Translations under genes and position numbers: made by a program
In this document: positions 1 to 7,013 of the stretch, one piece after another
How positions within the stretch are numbered: the stretch's first letter is position 1
Layout: each line of letters begins with the position of its first letter
Assembly (NCBI GenBank): GCA_018263655.1
Contig: JAANWY010000078.1
Location: 10,002-20,314, forward strand
Direction of reading: 5' to 3'
DNA length: 10,313 bases
Origin: Anaerolineales bacterium
Lineage (GTDB): Bacteria; Chloroflexota; Anaerolineae; Epilineales; JAANWY01
The notes under the pieces: model-generated
What the model was told of the DNA's origin: nothing
Seen by the model: the letters and a program-made list of their open reading frames with translations, nothing else
Databases searched by the model: none

Positions 1-1786
1 CGGTGATGAGCACATCCTCGGGCAGATCTAGGAAAGAGGCATCATACTCCCCCCGGACGCCAACCGGTTGCTCCACCAGATGGATTACCTCTTCCAATGG
101 TTCCGGCTCGTCAGAAACATGCCCCCCGACTTCGCCGGATAGTTCTGCGAGTTGCTCTTGGATGCTGGCGCGTCGTTGCTCATGGTCGAGCACGATGCCT
201 TGCTGCTCGATGGCCTCGAAGTAGTCTTCAGCCTGCGGAATCGTGAAGTCCGGCGAGTCCAGAGAGCGCAGACCACGGCTTGTCCGGCCCGAGGGGACGC
301 CAGCGAAGCTGAAGGGGATCACACTATCACCCTGGAGTGCAAGGATCCAGCGAATTGGTCGCGAGAACGCGACGTTGGTTGCGTTCCACCGCATGGACTT
401 GGCGAAGCTGATCTGACCCATGAGGTCGGCTAGCAATTCAGGTAGGATCTCTGTCGCTGGCCGGCCCTCTTCACGGCGGACGGCGACCACGCGACGTTCA
501 CCATCGACTTCTTCCACGTCGAGCTCTTCGACGGCCACCCCCATGCTCCGCGCGAAGCCTTGTGCCGCGCCGGTGGGGTTACCGCCGGCATCGAAGGCAA
601 CATCAGCCGAGGGGCCGCGCACGGTTTCTTCGGTGCTGCGCTGCTGGGGCGCGAGATTGGCAACATATACGGCCAGGTGCCGAGGCGTCCCGAACACACG
701 GACAGCATCGAAGTCCAGGCGCGCGTCGGCCAGCCTCTCGGGTGTATTCGCCTGAAGTTGGCCGATGGCTGCGTTCACGTCGTCGGCCGGCAGCTCCTCC
801 GTCCCGATCTCGAGGATGAAGTCCCGCGTATCCGTAACCGGAGGCGGCGGTGTCTGCTCAGCGGACATTGTGGTCTCGGCCTGCAGCGCCGCGCCGCCGT
901 CCCAGCCCTGCATCAGCGGCAGGCCTTGCGATTCGCGTTGAGCAATCCAGGCCTCCGAAACACGCCGTGCCACGTCACGCATGCGGGCGAAGTAGTGGGC
1001 GCGTTCTGTCACACCGATGGCTCCCCGGGCGTCGAGGAGGTTGAACGCGTGGGAACAGCGCAGCACATAATCGTACGCCGGCACCACCAGATCATGTTCG
1101 AGAGCTGCCTTAGCCTCTTTCTCAAACATATCGTACATCTCGCGCAGCCGAGGCACGTCCGCATAGTCGAAGTTGTACTTGCAGTAATCGACCTCGCTCG
1201 GCAGATACAAATCCCCATAGGTCAGATCGTCCATCCAGACGATGTCGACGAAGTTCTGGACGTGCTGCAGGAACATGATGATGCGCTCGATACCGTACGT
1301 AATCTCGACGGACACCGGGTCCAGGTCCACGCTCCCGGACTGCTGGAAGTAGGTGAATTGCGTAATTTCCAGGCCGTCCAGCCAGACCTCCCAACCCAGT
1401 CCCCATGCGCCGAGGGCCGGCGCCTCCCAGTTGTCCTCCACAAACCGGATATCGTGCTTCTGTGGATCGATGCCCAGCGCTTTGAGGCTGTCGATGTAGA
1501 CTTCTTGAGGATTGCCCGGATCGGGTTTCAGTATTACCTGGTATTGGTAGTAGGCTTGCCAGCGGTTGGGATTCTCGCCGTAGCGGCCGTCGGCCGGCCG
1601 GAACGACGGTTCCACGTAGGCGACATTCCACGGCTCTGGTCCGAGTACGCGTAGGACCGTTGCCGGGTTCATCGTGCCAGCGCCTACTTTCTCGCTGTAC
1701 GGCTGCCAAACGATACAGCCGTAGTCTGCCCAAAACTCGTCTAGGCGCTGGATGGCCTCTTGGAAAGTGATCACTTCGTTAGTCAT
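1..1786 (-). CDS. glyQS: Fused glycyl-tRNA synthetase alpha-beta chain, 3' end beyond the window
   Basis: Charges tRNA-Gly with glycine in the cytoplasm. Reading leftward from ATG at 1786, 595 codons are open with no stop before the window edge. Residues 1 to about 300 match the alpha (catalytic, class II) subunit: GAGTMNPATVL, FRPADGRYGENPNRWQ, HDIRFVEDNWE, LGAWGLGWEVW and TQFTYFQQ are all recognisable GlyQ signatures. After a short linker (residues about 300-317, rich in Q, E and P), FILEIGTEELPADD opens the beta (GlyS) subunit at about residue 318. VRGPS and the SFAKSMRW region follow. The frame is continuous across the linker, although an internal ATG at 868 (residue 307) could in principle serve as a separate beta start. 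Single-chain GlyQS is known from chlamydiae and some other lineages. The start overlaps the recO stop (ATGA), so translational coupling is likely. The beta C-terminus (anticodon-recognition part) is not visible. Confidence 0.95.
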   Translation of the reverse strand, partial: MTNEVITFQEAIQRLDEFWADYGCIVWQPYSEKVGAGTMNPATVLRVLGPEPWNVAYVEPSFRPADGRYGENPNRWQAYYQYQVILKPDPGNPQEVYIDSLKALGIDPQKHDIRFVEDNWEAPALGAWGLGWEVWLDGLEITQFTYFQQSGSVDLDPVSVEITYGIERIIMFLQHVQNFVDIVWMDDLTYGDLYLPSEVDYCKYNFDYADVPRLREMYDMFEKEAKAALEHDLVVPAYDYVLRCSHAFNLLDARGAIGVTERAHYFARMRDVARRVSEAWIAQRESQGLPLMQGWDGGAALQAETTMSAEQTPPPPVTDTRDFILEIGTEELPADDVNAAIGQLQANTPERLADARLDFDAVRVFGTPRHLAVYVANLAPQQRSTEETVRGPSADVAFDAGGNPTGAAQGFARSMGVAVEELDVEEVDGERRVVAVRREEGRPATEILPELLADLMGQISFAKSMRWNATNVAFSRPIRWILALQGDSVIPFSFAGVPSGRTSRGLRSLDSPDFTIPQAEDYFEAIEQQGIVLDHEQRRASIQEQLAELSGEVGGHVSDEPEPLEEVIHLVEQPVGVRGEYDASFLDLPEDVLIT

Positions 1787-2652
1787 ACGTATGGTTCTCT
1801 CCTCGCGTGTTTGACACGGGCCCGGCGGACAGCGCTCAATGTCTCTAGGAACTCTATCGATTTCAGGTCACGTTCCAGCAAGTATGTGAGATAGTGGTGT
1901 AGGAGTCGCTCCATTTCGCTGTGAGTCTCGCGGCGTATGTTGAGGTGGTCCACAGTAGCATATGGCTCCCGTTGCATGAAGCGCAGCACCTTCAGGGCGT
2001 TCACTGTGATAGGGCGGACTGCCGCCGGGCGGGCTCCGTGGCCAGCGTATGTCTCAGCGTATGTCTCGCGGATGATTGTTCCCTCAGCAGTGTTGACGAC
2101 GCAGTCCGGGCACACGACGCCGCCGGCTGCCAGGCCGAAGTAGTTCTCAACCGGCTCAATCTCCTGATTGCACTGCACACATCGGAATAACTGCGGGCGA
2201 TAGCCCACAGCGTCCAGAAGCCGCAGCTCGAAGTAGCGGGTTGTGCGCCGGATATCGGCGGTTTGCTCAAAGGCATCCAGCGTTGCGAGCATCAGATCGA
2301 ACAAGGGCCGGTTCTCGTCACGTTCTTCGGTGAAGTGGTCGACGACTTCGGCGATGTAGTACGCGTAGGTGATGCGCGCGAGATCCTCACGCAAGACTCG
2401 AAATGGCTTGATCGTTTCGGCTTGGGTAACGATGTCAAGGTTACGGCCCTTGGCAATGAGCAGGTTGCTATACGTGAAGAGTTCGACGTGCCCGCTCTTG
2501 CGGCTGGTGATTTTGCGCACGCCTTTGGCGACGGCGCGCACCTTGCCCATCGCCGGCGTGAACAGGGTCAGGATGCGGTCCGCCTCGCCAAGGTCTTGCC
2601 GCTTCAAGATGAGGGCGGGCGTGCGGTAGAGCCGCTGTCGTCGTTGGTCCAT
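1783..2652 (-). CDS. recO: DNA repair protein RecO
   Basis: RecO works with RecF and RecR to load RecA on SSB-coated gapped DNA. The N-terminus has the OB-fold pattern: LYRTPALILKRQDLGEADRI, then LTLFTPAMGKVRAVAKGVRK. The middle is helical, and a four-cysteine zinc site CVQC-19-CPDC lies at residues about 158-184 (counted from the ATG). The length of 289 residues is somewhat longer than the roughly 240-255 of many RecO proteins, with extra residues at the C-terminus (LETL, then a basic tail). ATG at 2652 is chosen. A GTG at 2661 would add three residues, and neither start has a strong Shine-Dalgarno. The stop overlaps the glyQS start by ATGA, and recO beside glyQ/glyS is a conserved neighbourhood in Firmicutes. 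A promoter lies about 70-95 bases upstream. Confidence 0.93.
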   Translation of the reverse strand: MDQRRQRLYRTPALILKRQDLGEADRILTLFTPAMGKVRAVAKGVRKITSRKSGHVELFTYSNLLIAKGRNLDIVTQAETIKPFRVLREDLARITYAYYIAEVVDHFTEERDENRPLFDLMLATLDAFEQTADIRRTTRYFELRLLDAVGYRPQLFRCVQCNQEIEPVENYFGLAAGGVVCPDCVVNTAEGTIIRETYAETYAGHGARPAAVRPITVNALKVLRFMQREPYATVDHLNIRRETHSEMERLLHHYLTYLLERDLKSIEFLETLSAVRRARVKHARREPYV

Positions 2653-2719
2653 AAGTGACACTTTGATTCTTTGATTCTCAGGTTTGCAGCGGTGACTTCA
2701 GTAGAACGCTGTGAAAGGT

Positions 2720-2748
2720 ATTATAATTGAGCTTACACAGTAGAGCAA
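2720..2748 (-). promoter_or_regulatory. Sigma70-type promoter for recO-glyQS
   Basis: On the minus strand there is a -35 TTGCTC (2748-2743), a 17-base spacer, and a perfect -10 TATAAT (2725-2720). The expected start point is near 2713, giving a leader of about 50-60 bases before recO. The core of the -10 is palindromic (ATTATAAT), so a plus-strand TATAAT also exists at 2722-2727. That copy lacks a good -35. Confidence 0.7.
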
Positions 2749-2884
2749 ACGCTGAGACAGCCAGACAATTTAAGATGTAACCGTTCAGGAGGTATCAGGA
2801 CTAGCATCCCGAGTAGCGCGAAACGACGTTGAGCGCGTATCGAGGGGTGCGGGTTTGCGACGGTTCTTCGCACAAGCCGCACCA

Positions 2885-2901
2885 CCTTCGACAGGCTCAG
2901 G
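2885..2901. repeat. Dispersed repeat-like motif (CCTTCGACAGGCTCAGG)
   Basis: The 17-base string CCTTCGACAGGCTCAGG, reverse CCTGAGCCTGTCGAAGG, is partly self-complementary at its ends. From memory, near-identical strings recur between genes in many environmental bacterial genomes. Only one copy is visible here, so repeat status rests on recall and is not shown by the window. Confidence 0.35.
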
Positions 2902-2967
2902 ACACCGCTTCTAAGCCAAATCTTGAATTGCTGCCGTCGCCCCCGATTCGTTTTCTGCGCACAAGTT

Positions 2968-2976
2968 TGATATAAT
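2968..2976 (+). promoter_or_regulatory. Extended -10 promoter for the Uma2 gene
   Basis: TGATATAAT is a TGn extended -10 joined to a perfect TATAAT (2971-2976). The -35 region around 2947-2953 (TTCGTTT) is weak, which is normal for extended -10 promoters. The expected start point is near 2983, about 44 bases before the ATG at 3027. Confidence 0.6.
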
Positions 2977-3026
2977 TTGAATCTGCCAAGCGTGTTGAGA
3001 GATTGCGCGTGGATAGGAGGCTCTCC

Positions 3027-3770
3027 ATGACCGTCCAGGAAACTGTTGTGAAACCAAGAGAAGATCGCATTGAACCAGGTGATGCGATGGCTGGGGTGCC
3101 CCCACTCCAGTCCGGCGATCGGCTGACGCGGCGGGAGTTCGAGCGCCGCTACAATGCTATGCCAGACGTCAAGAAATCCGAGTTGATTGAAGGAGTTGTA
3201 TACATGGCGACGCCGGTACGCTTTGAAGACCACGGTGAACCGCATGGGTATATCATCGCCTGGTTGGGAGTATACCGGGCGGCAACACCTGGTGTCAGGA
3301 TGGGCGACAACTCGACTGTTCGGTTGGATTTGGACAACGAACCGCAGCCTGATGCTTTGCTGCGATTGGAGCCGGCGTTAGGGGGCAACTCGTGGATCGA
3401 CGACGACGGCTACGTCAACGGTGGCCCCGAGTTGATCGCAGAAGTAGCTGCTAGCAGTGCCGCGTACGACTTGCATGACAAACCGAAGGTCTATCGCCGC
3501 AATGGCGTGCAAGAGTACGTTGTGTGGCAGGTCTACGACAGAAAAGTAGACTGGTTTCGGCTGCGGGACGAAGAGTATGTGCTGCTGGAACCGGATGAAG
3601 CCGGCGTGATTCACAGTGAGGTTTTCCCCGGCCTGTGTCTGGATGTGCCGGCACTTCTCGAAGGTGACCTCGCCACGGTATTGGCTGAGTTGCAGGAAGC
3701 TCTCGAAGGAGAAGATCACGCAGCCTTTGTTGAACGCTTGGCCAACAAGCTAGAGTCTGCGCACAAGTGA
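3027..3770 (+). CDS. Uma2 family (DUF820) restriction-endonuclease-like protein
   Basis: A PD-(D/E)XK-fold protein of 247 residues from a family common as many paralogs in cyanobacteria and Chloroflexota. Its biological role is poorly defined. Family features in order: an N-terminal helix with LTRREFERRYNA; SELIEGVVYM (residues 51-60); PQPDALL with Asp109; ELIAEVAASS with Glu139; and DKPKVYRRNGVQEYVVW with Lys152. Asp109, Glu139 and Lys152 form the expected D-E-K catalytic set, so an active nuclease site is plausible. The start is ATG at 3027, six bases after AGGAGG (3015-3020). A TTG at 3003 would add eight residues without a ribosome site. It is preceded by its own promoter and followed 19 bases later by yjbQ, so it probably leads a transcript. 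The C-terminus (about 210-247) is helical and acidic. Confidence 0.88.
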   Translation: MTVQETVVKPREDRIEPGDAMAGVPPLQSGDRLTRREFERRYNAMPDVKKSELIEGVVYMATPVRFEDHGEPHGYIIAWLGVYRAATPGVRMGDNSTVRLDLDNEPQPDALLRLEPALGGNSWIDDDGYVNGGPELIAEVAASSAAYDLHDKPKVYRRNGVQEYVVWQVYDRKVDWFRLRDEEYVLLEPDEAGVIHSEVFPGLCLDVPALLEGDLATVLAELQEALEGEDHAAFVERLANKLESAHK

Positions 3771-3789
3771 ATCCACTGGGAAGTCAGCT

Positions 3790-4185
3790 ATGGAATCTTT
3801 GAGCGTATCAACCGGATCGAAGACCGAGTTTGTCGATATCACTAGCCAGGTACAGGACGCAGTGACCGAAGCCGGCGTTGAAGAGGGCGTGTGCTACGTC
3901 TTTGTGCCCCACACCACTGCCGGCATCACCGTCAACGAGAACTGGGATCCCAACGTCGAGCGCGACATCTTGCTGACATTGGACAATCACATCGCCCCCC
4001 GCGATTCGCGGCACCGGCACGCGGAGGGGAACTCGCCCGCTCACATCAAGGCCTCGCTGATGGGATCGAGCGTGACCGTGTTTGTCGAGGGTGGCCGGCT
4101 CCAGCTTGGGCGTTGGCAAGGCATCTTCTTGGGCGAGTTCGATGGCCCGCGCCGGCGAAACGTTTGGGTGAAGTGGGTCGGGTAG
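3790..4185 (+). CDS. yjbQ: YjbQ/UPF0047 family protein (secondary thiamine-phosphate synthase-like)
   Basis: A 131-residue single-domain protein of the UPF0047 family. The hallmark blocks are all present: VPHTTAGITVNE (39-50), HAEGNSPAHIKASLMG (77-92) and LGRWQGIFLGEFDGPRRR (106-123). The conserved histidines His41, His77 and His85 are in place. E. coli YjbQ shows weak thiamine-phosphate synthase activity, and the physiological role of the family is not settled. The ATG at 3790 follows a weak GGGAAG six bases upstream. Only 19 bases separate it from the Uma2 stop, so cotranscription is likely. Its stop codon TAG forms the first bases of a short tandem repeat. Confidence 0.93.
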   Translation: MESLSVSTGSKTEFVDITSQVQDAVTEAGVEEGVCYVFVPHTTAGITVNENWDPNVERDILLTLDNHIAPRDSRHRHAEGNSPAHIKASLMGSSVTVFVEGGRLQLGRWQGIFLGEFDGPRRRNVWVKWVG

Positions 4186-4228
4186 TCGGGTAGTCGGGTA
4201 GTCGGTGTCGGTTGTCGGTAGTCGGTAG
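4178..4228 (+). repeat. Short tandem repeat (TAGTCGGG units) over the yjbQ stop
   Basis: TAGTCGGG occurs perfectly at 4183-4190 and 4191-4198. Degenerate units follow (TAGTCGG, TGTCGG, TTGTCGG, TAGTCGG) up to 4228, and a partial TCGGG precedes them. The first TAG is the yjbQ stop. The downstream ACCCGAC at 4254-4260 can pair with GTCGGGT in the array, so a loose hairpin is possible, but no U-tract marks a terminator. Nothing else is evident in the remaining gap to 4305. Confidence 0.75.
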
Positions 4229-4305
4229 CAGAGGGTCGTTTTGCAGATCGGCAACCCGACTGAGTGAATGTAAGGGCGCGAATTTGAATCTGATGGGGAA
4301 GCCAT

Positions 4306-5205
4306 ATGAGCATCGCAGAGAATTCTAGATACCGGCTGCTGGCGATTTTCGCCCACCCGGACGACGAGAGCTTCGGGCCGGGCGGTACGCTGGCCCGCTA
4401 TGCCGCCGAGGGTGTCGATGTGCACATTCTGATCATGACGGATGGCGCTGTGGGTTCAGTTGACCCCGGGGCAGCCGAGGATGGCGAGAACCTGGCCGAG
4501 GTGCGGGGCAGGGAACTGCGTGAGGCTGTCGCTGCGCTGGGCGCTACCCTGCACCAATGCCACTTTCGAGATTCGGGGATGGCCGGCACGGAGGCCAACG
4601 GACACCCCGACTGCCTGCTACAGGCCGATCGCGAAGAAGTGACCGGCCGGGTGGTACGCTCAATGCGCGAACTGCGGCCCCAGGTGATCGTCACCCACGA
4701 TCCAACCGGCGGCTACTTCCACCCCGACCACATCCGCGTCAACGAGATTGTGACCCACGCTTTTCAACTCGCCGGCGATCCAGCGGCCTACGCAGAGCAG
4801 GTCGACGAAGGCTTGGCGCCCCACAAGCCACAGAAGCTGTACTACACAGCGTTGTCCAGGACATTCATAAAGTGGGCCATCCGGCTACTTCGGCTGATGG
4901 GCAAAGACCCGACCAAGTTCGGCCGTAATGGCGACATCGATCTGACCCAACTGGGGACGCCGGATGAGATGATCCACGCGCGGGTCGACACCGGCGATTA
5001 CCTGGAAACGCAGAGGCGGGCCAGCGCTGCCCATCGCAGCCAGGGCGGCGGTCCTGGGTTTCAGCGCTACCTGCCAGATTTCGTCGTGCGCCGGCTATTC
5101 GGCCGCGATGCCTTCATCCGCGCTTACCCCGCACCCGCGTCTGGGGCTCCGGTGGAAAAAGACTTGTTCGCCGGCGTATCTTTGGAGGATGATCCAAACT
5201 CATGA
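4306..5205 (+). CDS. PIG-L (LmbE-like) family zinc N-deacetylase
   Basis: Removes an acetyl group from an N-acetylglucosamine-type substrate; family members include MshB, BshB, Mca and the archaeal diacetylchitobiose deacetylase. Seen here: FAHPDDESFGPGGTLA near the N-terminus, with zinc ligands His17 and Asp20 and catalytic Asp19; THDPTGGY with His131 and Asp132; and HPDH with His142 as the third ligand. The 299-residue length is close to MshB-type enzymes. A later block, GTPDEMIHARVDTGDY, resembles the MshB/Mca C-terminal half. ATG at 4306 follows GGGGAA (4295-4300). No signal peptide is seen, so it is probably cytoplasmic. The stop overlaps the next start by ATGA. A coupled sugar isomerase or deaminase suggests an amino-sugar substrate, but a thiol-cofactor or glycoconjugate role cannot be excluded. 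Confidence 0.9.
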   Translation: MSIAENSRYRLLAIFAHPDDESFGPGGTLARYAAEGVDVHILIMTDGAVGSVDPGAAEDGENLAEVRGRELREAVAALGATLHQCHFRDSGMAGTEANGHPDCLLQADREEVTGRVVRSMRELRPQVIVTHDPTGGYFHPDHIRVNEIVTHAFQLAGDPAAYAEQVDEGLAPHKPQKLYYTALSRTFIKWAIRLLRLMGKDPTKFGRNGDIDLTQLGTPDEMIHARVDTGDYLETQRRASAAHRSQGGGPGFQRYLPDFVVRRLFGRDAFIRAYPAPASGAPVEKDLFAGVSLEDDPNS

Positions 5206-6245
5206 AGCAATCTTCTCTATTTCGCGAGATTCACGAACAGCCTGACGTGTTGAGGGCGCTCATCGATCAGGAGGCGGCTCACATTCGCCGCATTGCGGGC
5301 CGGCTGCGTGAGCGTGAGATCCGCCACGTCGTGATCGCAGCCCGGGGAACGTCGGACAACGCAGCGACGTATGCCAAGTATCTGTTTGGTGCTGTCGCGG
5401 GTCTGCCGATCAGTCTAGCGACACCTTCGCTCTACACCCTCTACGAACGTCCGCCGCGTCTTGAAGATGCGCTGGTGATCGGCATCTCCCAGTCCGGTCA
5501 GTCGACGGACATCGTGGAGGTGGTACGCGAGGGGCGCCGGCAAGGGGTTCCGACGCTGGCTGTGACGAACGATGCGCGGTCCCCCCTCGCCGAAGCTGCC
5601 TCGCATGTGGTCGACATTCACGCCGGCGAAGAGAAAAGCGTCGCCGCGACCAAAACTTACACTGCGCAGCTCGCCGCCCTCGCACTGCTAGCTAGCTTCT
5701 GGGTCGACGATGCTGAGTGCGTGGAAGCGATCGAGCGTCTGCCGGCGCAGGTTGCGCAGACCCTGGCACTCAACGAAGCCGTCGCAAATCGCGCAGAACG
5801 ATACCGCTACATGCGGGATTGCGTTGTCGTCGGCCGGGGCTACAACTACGCTACTGCCTTCGAAATCGCGCTCAAGCTCAAGGAACTCACCTACGTCGTG
5901 GCCGAGCCTTACTCGTCAGCCGACTTTCGGCACGGCCCCATTGCGCTCGTCGAAGGCGGGTTCCCCGTCATCTGCATCTTGCCGGCCGGTCGCGCCTACG
6001 ATCACGTGTTCAAACTAGCCAGCGATCTGAAGGAGCGGGACGCGGAGTTGCTTGTGATTTCCGAACAGGATGAAGCCCTCGATCTGGCAACAACCTGTTT
6101 CCACCTGCCTGCGGGCGTTCCCGAGTGGTTGTCGCCCATCCTGTGCGTGGTCCCAGGTCAGTTGCTGGCCTACCACTTGACACTGGCCAAGGGGTACGAC
6201 CCTGATCACCCCCGAGGTCTTCGAAAAGTCACCGACACTCGATGA
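5202..6245 (+). CDS. Double SIS-domain sugar-phosphate isomerase/deaminase (GlmS isomerase-like, no glutaminase domain)
   Basis: This 347-residue protein matches the isomerase half of GlmS but lacks the N-terminal glutamine amidotransferase domain. SIS domain 1: AARGTSDNAATYAKYL (47-61), ISQSGQSTDIVEVV (95-108) and EEKSVAATKTYTAQL (143-157). SIS domain 2: VGRGYNYATAFEIALKLKEL (210-229) and AEPYSSADFRHGPIALV (234-250). The C-terminus DPDHPRGLRKVTDT is the GlmS-like tail. Such stand-alone forms include the NagB-II and archaeal GlmD glucosamine-6-phosphate deaminases. Where E. coli GlmS has GELKHGP this protein has ADFRHGP, which favours the deaminase-type group over true GlmS (inference). The start overlaps the PIG-L stop by four bases, indicating coupled translation and a shared amino-sugar pathway. 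Confidence 0.88.
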   Translation: MKQSSLFREIHEQPDVLRALIDQEAAHIRRIAGRLREREIRHVVIAARGTSDNAATYAKYLFGAVAGLPISLATPSLYTLYERPPRLEDALVIGISQSGQSTDIVEVVREGRRQGVPTLAVTNDARSPLAEAASHVVDIHAGEEKSVAATKTYTAQLAALALLASFWVDDAECVEAIERLPAQVAQTLALNEAVANRAERYRYMRDCVVVGRGYNYATAFEIALKLKELTYVVAEPYSSADFRHGPIALVEGGFPVICILPAGRAYDHVFKLASDLKERDAELLVISEQDEALDLATTCFHLPAGVPEWLSPILCVVPGQLLAYHLTLAKGYDPDHPRGLRKVTDTR

Positions 6246-6344
6246 TGAGCCAGCTGGTTGATTTTGCCCTCTGGCGTTACTTGAGATAGCGTTGCATTCC
6301 TCTGGTGATTCAGTTCCGGAGGGGTGGAGCTAAGGGAGTCCGAG

Positions 6345-6980
6345 ATGTCTGTCCTGCGAGTAGTCCTCGCCGGCTTGATTGGTTACGCATTGGGGGCAGT
6401 TCCCATGGGCCTGCTCCTTTCCCGCATCCGCGGTGTCGATCCACGCCTCCACGGCAGTGGGCGCACCGGCGGCACCAATGTGTGGCGCGCGACGGACAGC
6501 GTCGTTCTGGCTGTCGCGACCGGCGCCGGCGACGTTTTGAAGGGGGTAGTCCCGGTGTTCATCGCCCGCGCCCTGTTCCCAGACGCACCGTTGGCCCAAG
6601 CTCTAGCCGGCATCGGGGCGGTAGCGGGTCACAATTGGTCCGTCTACATCCGATTCGGTGGCGGCGCCGGCACGATGACGAATTTTGGCGCTCTCTTCGC
6701 GCTGTCGCCGTTCGCCTGCGTCATCGCGGTCGTGGTGGGGAGCGTAACATTTGTCGTAGGCCGCATAGCGTCGCTGGCCTCCCTGGCAGTTGCGTGGGGC
6801 GCTTTCGTCGTTCTCATCCTCCTGGCTGTGTCCGGCGCGGACCTGAACCCCTTTGTTGGACAACAGTCGGCCTTGGATCAAATCGTCTACGGCATCGGGC
6901 AGGCTTTGTTGGTCACCTATGCATTGCGGCCCAACATTGGCCGGCTGCGCCGTGGTGAGGAGCGAAGCGTCGAATACTAG
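6345..6980 (+). CDS. plsY: PlsY-type glycerol-3-phosphate acyltransferase, divergent motif 3
   Basis: PlsY is an integral membrane enzyme that transfers acyl from acyl-phosphate to glycerol-3-phosphate, the first step of phospholipid synthesis. The 211 residues are highly hydrophobic, with about five to seven membrane segments. Motif 1 is GSGRTGGTNVWR (37-48), motif 2 is GDVLKGVVP (62-70), and motif 3 is GHNWSVYIRFGGGAGT (95-110). Canonical motif 3 reads GGKG, whereas here the lysine is alanine. ATG at 6345 is chosen because AAGGGAG (6332-6338) sits six bases upstream; GTG at 6324 would add seven residues but its GGAGG is too close. The 99-base gap before it has only a weak promoter candidate (TTGCCC 6264, 17 bases, TAGCGT 6287). 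It may be a paralog rather than the cell's main PlsY. Confidence 0.85.
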   Translation: MSVLRVVLAGLIGYALGAVPMGLLLSRIRGVDPRLHGSGRTGGTNVWRATDSVVLAVATGAGDVLKGVVPVFIARALFPDAPLAQALAGIGAVAGHNWSVYIRFGGGAGTMTNFGALFALSPFACVIAVVVGSVTFVVGRIASLASLAVAWGAFVVLILLAVSGADLNPFVGQQSALDQIVYGIGQALLVTYALRPNIGRLRRGEERSVEY

Positions 6981-7013
6981 CCCAGTGTCAAATCAAATGC
7001 AATGGAGGAAGAA

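Larger units (their letters stand above)
2653..3026. other. Divergent intergenic spacer between recO and the Uma2 gene
   Basis: This stretch of about 370 bases is less GC-rich than its flanks and carries the promoters for both directions. Between them (about 2760-2940) I see no convincing gene. It holds a dispersed-repeat-like motif at 2885-2901 and an imperfect hairpin around 2856-2885. A minus-strand open frame from 3245 to 2733 crosses it, but that frame is mostly the antisense of the Uma2 gene and has no family features. Confidence 0.6.

Noticed and set aside
560..1654. Plus-strand open frame of 364 codons
   Set aside because: It is the antisense of glyQS, whose minus-strand frame carries clear family motifs; the plus product has no recognisable features and no ribosome site.
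2733..3245. Minus-strand open frame of 170 codons
   Set aside because: Its first half is antisense to the Uma2 coding region and the rest crosses promoter and repeat DNA; no family signal.
4231..4260. Terminator between yjbQ and the PIG-L gene
   Set aside because: Pairing of GTCGGGT copies with ACCCGAC is possible, but the loop is long and no T-run follows.
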